From: Balneolaceae bacterium
GTDB lineage: Bacteria > Bacteroidota > Rhodothermia > Balneolales > Balneolaceae
Length of the DNA: 64,000 nt
Direction of reading: 5' to 3'
NCBI GenBank assembly: GCA_017640665.1
Contig: JAEPQE010000005.1
Coordinates: 1-64,000 of the forward strand
Under the pieces are notes generated by a model that saw nothing but the letters and a program-made list of their open reading frames with translations, made no database searches and had not been told where the DNA came from. Each line of letters starts with the position of its first letter. Position 1 is the stretch's first letter. Both the position numbers and the translations under genes were made by a program. Below are positions 35,195 to 45,887 of this stretch, in pieces.

Positions 35195-35995
35195 TCAATT
35201 CGGACAGGCTGTGTTCTCCAGGTTTTCATTCCAGCAAGCTTTGGTGCCACTGTTATAATTTGGAGCTATAATAAATCCAACTTTAGTTTCGGTATTAAAA
35301 CTAATTGTAGTTTCTTCTCCGGAAGATGCATCCAGATATACAAGTGTTTTAGTTGTTCCATCAAAATTGTATTTGATGGTATCACCGAGATTATCATTCC
35401 TGCCGCTTGTAACTTCAAAATCTATGGATGCAGAATTTTCACTTTTTGTCCATGTAATCATTGAAACATCATCACCTGTAGATAAATCGTAATAAATCCA
35501 GCTCCCGGAAGTAGCATTAAAGTCCGAGTTTCCCTCGAAAAATAGTGCGTTACTTAAAGGGGGATTTACTGCAGAATTGGTAACGTAAAATTTCCAGTTC
35601 ACATCACTATTACTGTTCGTTGCAGCTGTAAGCCTCACACCATATGAGTTACCCTGAGCAGTAGTTGAATAAGACCATTCCCATTCACTACTCGCAATTT
35701 CATCAGGGTCATTTTGTTGAGCCGCATTTAACAATACCTTAGGTATTGTAAGGTTGGCTTCCAGAATTATTTTTGCAATTCCTGATGCGACTAGTGCTGT
35801 ATTGAAATTTGAACCTGCTGCAACAGTCTTAGCTTTGTTGTTCTCTGCATTTTCCATTTCTGAGAAATCAGCGGACATTGATTCTTCTGAAGGGATACTT
35901 GGTGGTGCGTCATTGCTATTGGTACTATTACATGAGTAAGCAGTAAGTGCGAACGCAGTAATCAGAATTAAAGATGTATTTTTAAAAACTTTCAT
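35195..35995 (-). CDS. Lipoprotein of unknown function
   Basis: A 266-residue lipoprotein with lipobox LTAYSC (Cys22). After a Ser/Asn/Glu-rich linker (about residues 23-55) the mature chain is a beta-rich domain with EWEWSYSTTAQGNSYGVRL, SGSWIYYDLSTGDDVSMITW and DTIKYNFDGTTKTLVYLD. I do not recognise the family, though the alternating strands suggest a secreted beta-sandwich or lipocalin-like domain. Monocistronic: a terminator follows and 69 bases separate it from the amidohydrolase gene upstream. Confidence 0.85.
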   Translation of the reverse strand: MKVFKNTSLILITAFALTAYSCNSTNSNDAPPSIPSEESMSADFSEMENAENNKAKTVAAGSNFNTALVASGIAKIILEANLTIPKVLLNAAQQNDPDEIASSEWEWSYSTTAQGNSYGVRLTAATNSNSDVNWKFYVTNSAVNPPLSNALFFEGNSDFNATSGSWIYYDLSTGDDVSMITWTKSENSASIDFEVTSGRNDNLGDTIKYNFDGTTKTLVYLDASSGEETTISFNTETKVGFIIAPNYNSGTKACWNENLENTACPN

Positions 35996-36064
35996 AAGTC
36001 AACTCTGTTGTTAGGATTTGACTTATTGAACCTCCAATGAAAACATTGGTTCCAATTTCTAAGC

Positions 36065-37714
36065 TTAGTTTTTACTAAACATTTGTGTTCCAGCCACCCA
36101 GGTTTCGAGCACTTCAATTTCCCATATTTCACTTGCAGGCACTTCAAAATAATCCTGATCAATTAAGATAAAATCTGCCCACTTTCCTGGCTCCAAAGAG
36201 CCAAGGACTTCTTCCTGATGTCCGGCATAGGCTGCATCAAGAGTAAAAGCTTTTAAAGCTTGTTCCCTGGAAAGAGATTCTTCAGGATACCATCCTCCTT
36301 CAGGGCTTCCTCCATGATCCATACGTGTTACCCCCGAATACAACCCAAAGAAAGGGTTTGAATGCTCTACCGGGAAGTCTGATCCTGCAGCTACAATGGT
36401 TCCCTGATCTAAAAATGTTTGCCATGCGTATCCACCTTTGATGCGTTGTGGACCAACACGATCTTCGGCCATATTTTTATCACTGGTCGCGTGGGTTGGC
36501 TGCATCGAAGCGATTATGTCTAATTCTTTAAATCTTGGGATATCTTCTAATGAAACAATTTGAGCATGCTCAACCCTGTTTCTTAACCCCTGATTCCCAT
36601 TCAGACTTTTTGAGTAAGCAATGGCGTCCAACACTTGTCGGTTTCCCGCGTCCCCAATCGCATGAATATTAGCCTGAAATCCTTTACCCATTACTTTTGA
36701 AACCATTTGATTCATTTCATTCTGGTCTACAAAAAGTAACCCTTTGTTGCCCGGATCATCGGAATAAGGCTCAATCATTGCCGCGCCACGGCTGCCAAGT
36801 GCTCCATCAGAATATAACTTAACACTTCTAAGAGCGAGCATGTCTTCTGCATAAGAAGCAATGGGGCCTTCAGCCGATAACGAATCAAAAGCAGAACCAG
36901 CCCCACCGATCATTGCATAAATACGGGTTTTAAGTCGGTTCTGATCAGCAAAATCTTTAAACATTTCCCAGGTATTTACCCCAACACCTGCGTCGTGAAC
37001 TGATGTAATTCCCATTTTTGCCATTTGATCTAGGGCTTTCTCAAGTGCCAATTCCCGTTCTCTTAGCGTACTTGAGGGGATGATAGAGTTTATATAACCT
37101 TCAGCAGCATCAACAAAAACACCCGTTGCTTCTCCCCTACTATTTCGGATAATTTTTCCACCCTGGGGATCCGGAGTGTCTTTACTTACACCTGCAAGCC
37201 TCATTGCCATTGAGTTTCCCCAACCTGCATGCCCATCAACTCGGCTTAGCCAGACTGGTCTGTCTGAAACTACCCGATCCAAATCTTCGGCAGTAGGAAA
37301 TTCGTTTTCGGGCCACAACGTTTGATTCCATCCCCGACCCTGAATCCACTCCAGATCAGGATTTGCTTCTGCATATTCACCTACTTTTTCTAGTGTTTCT
37401 TCAAGAGTTGGAATCCCTGCAAGGTTCACTTGTAGTTCCTGAAATCCGAGCCCCATCACATGGCCATGAGCATCAATCAATCCGGGCAGCATGGTTTTAC
37501 CTTCCCCATCAATTACTTCGCCTGAGTACTTTTCTGAAAGCGACTCATCTCCTGTTTCAAGTACCTTTCCATCCTGAATTACTAATACTGAAAAGTTGAT
37601 TAACTCATCACTGGAAAACGTATATCCGTTCACATTTTCAATAATTGTAATTTGAGAAGGTTGAGAACACCCCGCAACAACCATTAATAGTAATCCTACC
37701 AGTAGTTTTTTCAT
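36065..37714 (-). CDS. YtcJ-like amidohydrolase lipoprotein
   Basis: A 549-residue metal-dependent amidohydrolase of the YtcJ/NfdA group. From the ATG at 37714 the protein begins with a lipoprotein signal (MKKLLVGLLLMVVAGC); the longer frame from 37762 adds an atypical N-terminus. The metal motif is LIDAHGHVMGLG; IHAIGDAGNRQVLDAI and ASMQPTHATSDKNM follow, and VAAGSDFPVEHSNPFFGLYS holds the conserved Asp. Members cleave amide or N-formyl bonds in varied substrates. Located outside the cytoplasmic membrane by its lipid anchor. Confidence 0.92.
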   Translation of the reverse strand: MKKLLVGLLLMVVAGCSQPSQITIIENVNGYTFSSDELINFSVLVIQDGKVLETGDESLSEKYSGEVIDGEGKTMLPGLIDAHGHVMGLGFQELQVNLAGIPTLEETLEKVGEYAEANPDLEWIQGRGWNQTLWPENEFPTAEDLDRVVSDRPVWLSRVDGHAGWGNSMAMRLAGVSKDTPDPQGGKIIRNSRGEATGVFVDAAEGYINSIIPSSTLRERELALEKALDQMAKMGITSVHDAGVGVNTWEMFKDFADQNRLKTRIYAMIGGAGSAFDSLSAEGPIASYAEDMLALRSVKLYSDGALGSRGAAMIEPYSDDPGNKGLLFVDQNEMNQMVSKVMGKGFQANIHAIGDAGNRQVLDAIAYSKSLNGNQGLRNRVEHAQIVSLEDIPRFKELDIIASMQPTHATSDKNMAEDRVGPQRIKGGYAWQTFLDQGTIVAAGSDFPVEHSNPFFGLYSGVTRMDHGGSPEGGWYPEESLSREQALKAFTLDAAYAGHQEEVLGSLEPGKWADFILIDQDYFEVPASEIWEIEVLETWVAGTQMFSKN

Positions 37715-37778
37715 TTTTTGTTGATTCTTATAGTTAGCTGATTGTCGATTAAAAGTATTCAAACCTATGATAATTCTT

Positions 37779-39917
<2,139 letters not shown>

Positions 39918-39948
39918 TCGAAATCCCTTCAAAAAAGGGATTATTTAC

Positions 39949-40788
39949 TCACAAGTTTTCCACAACTCTTTTTAGTATATCAGGTTTATCAGAAAATATG
40001 CCCGAAGCCCCTTTTTTTATAATTTTTTCCATAAGAGCTTCGTCATTCACAGTATAAATAAAGAAGGGAATATTTTTTGAGGTAAGGTCTTCAACCCAGG
40101 CGTTACTCAACTGGCGATGACTGCAATTAAATGCATCTCCCTTATACTTTTTCACTAACTGCGATGGGCTTAGGTTCCCGGATTGACTCTTATCGTAGAG
40201 AATCGCTTTAGGCATTCCGGGAGCTAGTTTTTCTAAGTGTTCCATAACTCTATAATCAAAACTGGAGAATATTATCTGATCTTCAACTCCGGCTTCTTTC
40301 ACTATCCTCAAAGCTTTGTCAACTATCCCTCCTTTAGCATTATCAGTCACGGCTTCCGATTTGATCTCAATGTTAACAGCAATTTTATCTTTAGTGTAAG
40401 ACAAAACCTCTGCTAAAGTAGGAAAAGGTTCTCCCGAGAATTTTTCATCAAACCAAGCTCCCGTTTCCAGTTCTTTTAGCTCTTCCAGCTCAAAATCTCC
40501 AACATTACCTGTAGCTCGGGTTGTCCGGTCAACCGTTTCATCATGGACTACCACCGGCACTCCGTCTTTACTTAGAGAAATATCCAGTTCTATCATCTCT
40601 GCTTTCATTTCGATGGCTAACCTGAATGCAGAGTGGGTATTCTCCGGTGCATAAGCACTTGCTCCGCGGTGGGCAATTACAACAAAATCATCAGAATTAT
40701 GGGTGGGCAGATTTGGAAGTTTATACTCTTGGGACATAAGTGAGTAAGGCTGAACAAGAAGAATAGTTAGCAAGCAAAATAATTTCAT
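39949..40788 (-). CDS. Exported glycerophosphodiester phosphodiesterase
   Basis: A 279-residue GDPD with a signal peptide (hydrophobic residues 3-18). The catalytic region FVVIAHRGASAYAPENTHSA has the conserved HRG and PENT, EMIELDISLSKDGVPVVVHD the metal-binding ExD and His, and FFIYTVNDEALMEKIIKKGA then GIFSDKP the C-terminal signature. It splits glycerophosphodiesters from phospholipids into glycerol-3-phosphate and an alcohol, in the periplasm or outside. Single gene. Confidence 0.94.
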   Translation of the reverse strand: MKLFCLLTILLVQPYSLMSQEYKLPNLPTHNSDDFVVIAHRGASAYAPENTHSAFRLAIEMKAEMIELDISLSKDGVPVVVHDETVDRTTRATGNVGDFELEELKELETGAWFDEKFSGEPFPTLAEVLSYTKDKIAVNIEIKSEAVTDNAKGGIVDKALRIVKEAGVEDQIIFSSFDYRVMEHLEKLAPGMPKAILYDKSQSGNLSPSQLVKKYKGDAFNCSHRQLSNAWVEDLTSKNIPFFIYTVNDEALMEKIIKKGASGIFSDKPDILKRVVENL

Positions 40789-40925
40789 ACCAAGTGAATT
40801 GATTTCAACCCGATAATAAACAACTTTTCCTTAACCGCAATATTATCTATCGCGGGATTTTGGAAATAGGTTCCCCTCATGGAATAAATCCAAAACGGGT
40901 GGCCAATTAGTAATTTTTTAAAATT

Positions 40926-41276
40926 CTAGTTCTGAGAATTAATAACCCTTTTGATTGCTTTGTTTAATAGTGAGTCAAACGAATCTGTGTGAGTGAGAAT
41001 GTAATACACAAAATAAAGTCCTACTATTGCTGTCATGCTTCCAACTACTGTCATAACAGTTGCAATCCAGTCAGGCTGAATAATATTGAGAACTGAAAGC
41101 GCTACCACGCTAACACCTAAAAATATCTGTGATAAGGCAGATAAGAGATGCAACCCATTTACTGAGTGCACCTTATCAAAAAACACAGAAAAACTACTAA
41201 GATTCCGGGTAGGAATATCTACCCGGATCGAGTTCTCTTGAACTAAAGAATTTTTTTCTTTTGGTTCCTCGTACAT
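40926..41276 (-). CDS. Small membrane protein of unknown function
   Basis: A 116-residue protein with a polar N-terminus (1-42) and two membrane helices (about residues 45-65, LSALSQIFLGVSVVALSVLN, and 72-92, IATVMTVVGSMTAIVGLYF) ending in a basic tail. I do not recognise a family. It is divergent from rlmB and not obviously linked to the GDPD gene downstream (137 bases). Confidence 0.75.
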   Translation of the reverse strand: MYEEPKEKNSLVQENSIRVDIPTRNLSSFSVFFDKVHSVNGLHLLSALSQIFLGVSVVALSVLNIIQPDWIATVMTVVGSMTAIVGLYFVYYILTHTDSFDSLLNKAIKRVINSQN

Positions 41277-41349
41277 GTCCTTACTTTTTAACTAACCTCG
41301 ACAATCGCTTTTCATTATAATAAAAAGCAGGTTTCATTTAAAATTAATT

Positions 41350-42099
41350 ATGCCCAAAACCGAAAATTTTTTCATCTATGGCAGAAAGCCAGTAGAAGAA
41401 GCCTTATCAGCCCGGTCAAAACAAATTGACAAGATTTTTGTTAAGAACTCAATTAGTTCAAACAGCTACAAAAAAATTTATGAAACCGCTTTCACAAACC
41501 ATATCCCTTTGGTGACCGTTCCTGAAGCTAAAATTCTCAGTTTAGTTGGAAGAGTAAATCACCAGGGTTTTGTTGCGCTGATGAGTAATATCACTTATTC
41601 CAGTTTTTTTGATTGGATTGAAACACAGGACTTAACTAAAAGAGTAGCTGTTCTTTTGTTGGATGGAATTGAAGATCCGCACAATCTGGGAGCAATTTTA
41701 AGAACGGCAGCTGCTGCCGGAGTTAATGCTGTAATGGTTCCTACACAAAATCAGGCTCCTGTTAATGCCACTGTATTCAAAACGTCTGCGGGTACCGCGG
41801 GTAGAATTCCGATCATTCGGGTTCACGATACAAGCCAGGGTTTTAAAGATCTTAAACTGGCTGGGTTTTCCATTGTAGGACTTGATGGATTAGCCGAAAA
41901 CGAAATCTGGGAGGCAGAATTCGAAAACCCAATCGCTTTCCTGATAGGAAATGAAGGAAAAGGCATTTCAAAAGGATTACTTAAGAAATGTGACCAGCTC
42001 ATCAAATTTCCGATGGAGCATAATGTTGAATCTCTCAATGCATCGGTAAGTGCTGCATTAGTAAGTTATGAATGGAAACGCAGAGGATTAATCATATAG
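41350..42099 (+). CDS. rlmB: 23S rRNA (guanosine-2'-O)-methyltransferase, RlmB type
   Basis: A 249-residue SpoU-family methyltransferase. The N-terminal substrate-binding domain begins FFIYGRKPVEEALSA; the knotted methyltransferase domain has LLLDGIEDPHNLGAILRTAA (motif 1), FLIGNEGKGISKGLL (motif 2) and FPMEHNVESLNASVSAAL (motif 3). This set is that of RlmB (Gm2251) and close TrmH-like relatives. Its end overlaps the convergent DUF1343 gene by 12 bases. Confidence 0.93.
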   Translation: MPKTENFFIYGRKPVEEALSARSKQIDKIFVKNSISSNSYKKIYETAFTNHIPLVTVPEAKILSLVGRVNHQGFVALMSNITYSSFFDWIETQDLTKRVAVLLLDGIEDPHNLGAILRTAAAAGVNAVMVPTQNQAPVNATVFKTSAGTAGRIPIIRVHDTSQGFKDLKLAGFSIVGLDGLAENEIWEAEFENPIAFLIGNEGKGISKGLLKKCDQLIKFPMEHNVESLNASVSAALVSYEWKRRGLII

Positions 42100-43305
42100 G
42101 AGATATTTTTTTCTTTGTAGCCTGAAGTCTTCAACCTCACTCTCCCAATCATAATCTTCTTCCCAGTTAAGGATTTCATCGTTGCCACTTAAAAGCAGTA
42201 AATGCCTTCTGTGAGCAAATTCTTTATCCTGTTCTAACATCGTTGAACGAAATAATTTTACCAGCTCCAGACCGAATGTTACAGGATCATTGAACCCCGG
42301 AGTGATATAAATTGATATTCCATTAATCTTCTCTCCTTCAAACTTTGGATTGTATGCTTTGCCCGGAATGGTCTTGGGAACGAAGCTAGTGGTATCTATT
42401 TCTACTCCGAATTCTGTTTCCATTCTTCTGATTTCATCGAGCTCTAATTCAAGCTCGGGATACCCAATTGTCAGAAATGGAGAATCAGTACCTCTTCCTT
42501 CAGAAATATTTACTCCTTCAAAAAAACAGGTGCCCAAATATACATAAGCGTTTTCGAATGTTGGTAAATTTGGTGATGGCGGGGTCCAGTTTAACCCTGT
42601 TTCAGGCCATTGCATATTTCGTTGCCAGCCTTCCATTTCTATTATTTTTACTCTTGGTTCGTGCTCGGTATCCAGCCATCCTTCCCCAATTGCCATCAAT
42701 GCCAGTTCGCCTAAGGTTAACCCATGAGCTACTGGAATTGGATAAGAGCCCACGAAGGATTTATACTCATCTTCGAGCACCCATCCTGAAACATATTCAC
42801 CACCAGCAGGATTGGGGCGATCAAGAATCCAAACTTCTTTATCAAACGCTGCGGCAGCTTCTATTATGTTCTTCATTGTTGAATTGTAGGTATAAAAGCG
42901 AACTCCTACGTCCTGCATATCGAATAATAAAACATCAATATCTTCCAACATTTCCCAGGTAGGTTTTTTGTTTGATCCATACAGGGAAAAAACCGGTAAC
43001 CCCGAGGCCTGATCAATGCCTCCTTCGATTACTTCACCATCAGCATAGTCTCCCCGAAAACCGTGTTCCGGTGCAAATAGAGCAGTTATATTCACTTCTA
43101 ATGCCAGTAAAGTATCCAATACATGGGTATTCTGGATACGTGCTGTGGGGTTCATAACCAGTCCAACTTTTCTACCCTCAAGTTCAGATAAATGAATTTC
43201 AATTAACACCTGAGCCCCAGGTTTTACTACGCTTGTATACTGTTCTGAATTATTATCACAACAAAAAAGAAGTGGCAGAAAAAATAAAATCGAAAGTGGT
43301 CTCAT
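42088..43305 (-). CDS. DUF1343 lipoprotein, NamZ-type exo-N-acetylmuramidase
   Basis: A 405-residue DUF1343 protein with a lipoprotein-like signal (LLFCC, residues 12-16). VGLVMNPTARIQNTHVLDTL, FAPEHGFRGDYADGE, DVLLFDMQDVGVRFYTYNST and FFEGVNISEGRGTDSPF are the family's conserved blocks. Characterised members (NamZ) remove N-acetylmuramic acid from the non-reducing end of peptidoglycan fragments, so a role in cell-wall recycling is likely. Located outside the inner membrane. Convergent with rlmB. Confidence 0.9.
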   Translation of the reverse strand: MRPLSILFFLPLLFCCDNNSEQYTSVVKPGAQVLIEIHLSELEGRKVGLVMNPTARIQNTHVLDTLLALEVNITALFAPEHGFRGDYADGEVIEGGIDQASGLPVFSLYGSNKKPTWEMLEDIDVLLFDMQDVGVRFYTYNSTMKNIIEAAAAFDKEVWILDRPNPAGGEYVSGWVLEDEYKSFVGSYPIPVAHGLTLGELALMAIGEGWLDTEHEPRVKIIEMEGWQRNMQWPETGLNWTPPSPNLPTFENAYVYLGTCFFEGVNISEGRGTDSPFLTIGYPELELELDEIRRMETEFGVEIDTTSFVPKTIPGKAYNPKFEGEKINGISIYITPGFNDPVTFGLELVKLFRSTMLEQDKEFAHRRHLLLLSGNDEILNWEEDYDWESEVEDFRLQRKKYLLYD

Positions 43306-43336
43306 GTCAAAAAGTAATCAGAGGATTCATAAAACG

Positions 43337-43367
43337 AAAAAGCCCCGATATAATATTCGAGGCTTTT
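43337..43367 (-). terminator. Terminator of ndk
   Basis: AAAAGCCCCGA and TTCGAGGCTTTT pair with one mismatch; on the minus strand the stem is followed by a T-rich tail. It lies 23 bases beyond the ndk stop and before the DUF1343 gene. Confidence 0.75.
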
Positions 43368-43389
43368 AAAAATTACATCCGGAAATATA

Positions 43390-43821
43390 CTAAGCCTGGT
43401 TCGCAACTACTTCTGATTCCTGAAAGAAGTACGCAGCTTCAATCTTTCCATTTTCTACCGAGTCGGAACCGTGAATGATATTCTCACCAACGCTATCTGC
43501 AAAATCAGCTCTGATAGTACCCGCCTCAGCTTCAGAAGGGTTAGTTGCGCCAATCAAGGTTCTGAAGTCAGCGATTGCATTTTCTTTTTCCAATATCATT
43601 GGAACACAAGCTCCACTGCTCATGAATTCGCACAACTCTCCGTAGAACGGACGCTCTTTATGTACTGCATAAAAGCCACCGGCTGTATCAGCTGTAAGGC
43701 GGGTCATTTTCATTGCAAGAATAGTAAAACCAGCATCCTGAATTCGTTTTGTTACTTCTCCGATTAGTCCTTTCCGAACACAATCGGGCTTGAGAATAGT
43801 TAATGTTCTTTCTATTGCCAT
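43390..43821 (-). CDS. ndk: Nucleoside diphosphate kinase
   Basis: A 143-residue kinase that balances nucleoside triphosphate pools. [20 protein letters not shown] starts the fold; the catalytic His is in [20 protein letters not shown], the family signature. Length is normal. The upstream region holds a palindrome (CTTTTGAAG ... CTTCAAAA, 43853-43876) of unknown role, and the cyclase gene lies divergently 113 bases away. Confidence 0.97.
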   Translation of the reverse strand: MAIERTLTILKPDCVRKGLIGEVTKRIQDAGFTILAMKMTRLTADTAGGFYAVHKERPFYGELCEFMSSGACVPMILEKENAIADFRTLIGATNPSEAEAGTIRADFADSVGENIIHGSDSVENGKIEAAYFFQESEVVANQA

Positions 43822-43934
43822 TGTTTAGTTTTATTAAAATTTTGTAACAAGCTTTTGAAGCGTTACTCTTCAAAAAGCATATTAAAGATAAGGTTTTAAA
43901 GGAACAAAAATAGACCTAACTACCCCATAAAGTT

Positions 43935-45785
43935 GTGAATAAAGAAGGACAACAACACTATTTCAATTGGTCAATTCAACTGAAAGCCAGCCCTAAAAAG
44001 CTCTGGCCCTTTGTGTCTGATACTAATGCCGTATTCAGGCTAATGGGGTTTGCCAGTGTTAAAAAAACTCAGCTTTCGCGAACTGCGCCTAAAGGATTTT
44101 TAGGCGTTACGAATGCAAGGATGAGTTCTTACCTGCATTGGGAACAAGAGCCTTTTATTTGGGAACGCCCTTTCCGCTTTGGTACAAACCGTAACTATAA
44201 GCTAGGGCTCTTTAAAAATTTCAGGTACCTGGTAGATCTGATTCCGAATTCTAAAGGAACCATTGTTCAAGCCCGGTTTTGGATTACTCCACAGAAGAGT
44301 GGGATGTTTTCTTTTCTCAAATTTTGCTTCGAAAACTTTCTTAGACGCCGTTTCTTGAGAATTCTGAAAGATTACGATTACTGTGCTTACAAGGGAATGC
44401 TTCCGTACGAACAAAATACTCCAAAAACATTAGTCAGGGGCGCAGAATCAAAAATACGTTCTATCGAGTCTATACTTATCGAAAAAACCCGAAGAAAAAG
44501 AATCATTACTCACTTACTGGAATATATTCGAAAAGCAGACGATGAAGCTTTGGTACGAATTCATCCCTTTATGCTTGCAGAGTATTGGGGAGAAAAAAAG
44601 TATGCTGTATTGAATGTATTCCTCCATGCTGCAAAAAATAACCTTCTCGACTTTTCATGGGATGTATGCTGTCCGAATTGCAAAGCTCCTCGCAATAATT
44701 TCAGGAAACTAAAAGAAGCACGGGCTAATCTTTTTTGTGAAGAATGTGATCTTGACTACGAGATGGATTTCAATAAAAACACCCATCTTGTATTCACAGT
44801 TCATCCACTAATTCGGAAAATTTCAGACCGGGACTTTTCTTATGGTGATCCTCAATCAACCCCGCATAAAGTTTCTCAGCATTTTTTGAATATCGGGGAA
44901 TCTGCGTATCTAAAAGTGAAACTTGAAGAAGGAACTTATATTTTTAAAAGCCATATGCATGAGGGTGAGCTTGTTCTTCATGTACGCGAAGATGGATTAG
45001 ACACAGTTTCTTTGGTTATGAGCGATGAGGACTTTGAAGGGCAAGAAGTGACCATTTCTACCAAACCAAATCTTACTTTCGTAAATGATTCTTCCAAAAA
45101 AGTAGTCTGTTTTCTTGAGAAAAAAGACTGGAAAGAAGAAGCGACTTACGCCAGTGAAGTAAGTTCTGTACATGATTTCAGAACGTTATTTTCCCGGGAA
45201 GCACTGAAAGAAGGCACCAGTGTTAAAGCTTCCGGGGTTACCATGCTTTTTACCGATATTATGAACTCGACCGAGTTCTATCAACAGGAAGGGGATGATA
45301 TGGCTATTGGTAGGGTAATGAACCACTTTAAGATAATCCAATCTATTGTTGCTGAGGAACGCGGTGGAATTGTAAAAACAATCGGGGATTCCGTGATGGC
45401 GGTATTCAGAGAACCTGTTTCAGCAATTAAAGCCGTTGAGCGTATTCAGCAGATTTTCTCGGGCCCAGGCTCTTTAGGAGATTCTTTCAAGTTGAAAGCA
45501 GGAGTACATTATGGAGATTGTGTGGCTGTAAACCTAAATGACCGTACAGATTATTTTGGAACTACTGTAAACATCGCTGCACGTCTTGTAGACGCCGCTA
45601 AGGAAAAAGAAGTAGTTATTTCTGAGGAGTTCTATAATCACCCCGATGTTAAACTTTATCTAAATAAAAAAGATAAAGCACTCTTCGTAAAAGAAAACAA
45701 AATTGAGCTAAAAGGATTTGAAAATCAGGAATTCAAAGTAAAACAAATCCGTCTTGAACGCCCTTCCCTCCGCCTTGTGGTATAA
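43935..45785 (+). CDS. Class III adenylate/guanylate cyclase with SRPBCC-like and zinc-ribbon parts
   Basis: A 616-residue multidomain protein starting with GTG. Residues ~1-150 look like an SRPBCC/START-type lipid-binding fold (FNWSIQLKASPKKLWPFVSD). The middle holds a zinc ribbon (CCPNCKAP...LFCEECDLDY, about residues 240-275) in a DUF5939-like region. The C-terminal cyclase domain begins VTMLFTDIMNSTEFY (first metal Asp), has IVKTIGDSVMAVF (Lys and second Asp) and TDYFGTTVNIAARLVDAA (base, Asn and Arg). All cyclase residues appear intact, so it should make cAMP or cGMP. No membrane helix is evident, suggesting a cytosolic sensor. Confidence 0.88.
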   Translation: MNKEGQQHYFNWSIQLKASPKKLWPFVSDTNAVFRLMGFASVKKTQLSRTAPKGFLGVTNARMSSYLHWEQEPFIWERPFRFGTNRNYKLGLFKNFRYLVDLIPNSKGTIVQARFWITPQKSGMFSFLKFCFENFLRRRFLRILKDYDYCAYKGMLPYEQNTPKTLVRGAESKIRSIESILIEKTRRKRIITHLLEYIRKADDEALVRIHPFMLAEYWGEKKYAVLNVFLHAAKNNLLDFSWDVCCPNCKAPRNNFRKLKEARANLFCEECDLDYEMDFNKNTHLVFTVHPLIRKISDRDFSYGDPQSTPHKVSQHFLNIGESAYLKVKLEEGTYIFKSHMHEGELVLHVREDGLDTVSLVMSDEDFEGQEVTISTKPNLTFVNDSSKKVVCFLEKKDWKEEATYASEVSSVHDFRTLFSREALKEGTSVKASGVTMLFTDIMNSTEFYQQEGDDMAIGRVMNHFKIIQSIVAEERGGIVKTIGDSVMAVFREPVSAIKAVERIQQIFSGPGSLGDSFKLKAGVHYGDCVAVNLNDRTDYFGTTVNIAARLVDAAKEKEVVISEEFYNHPDVKLYLNKKDKALFVKENKIELKGFENQEFKVKQIRLERPSLRLVV

Positions 45786-45887
45786 AATATTCCTACCTTA
45801 GTATCCTATGTATTGTAGCTTTGAGCTATTTCCGCACTTTGAACTATAACAGAAAGGACAAAAAAGTTATCTCAAAAAATAATTTCA

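Noticed and set aside
42468-42962. 164-residue plus-strand frame
   Set aside because: Antisense to the DUF1343/NamZ gene; composition is not protein-like.
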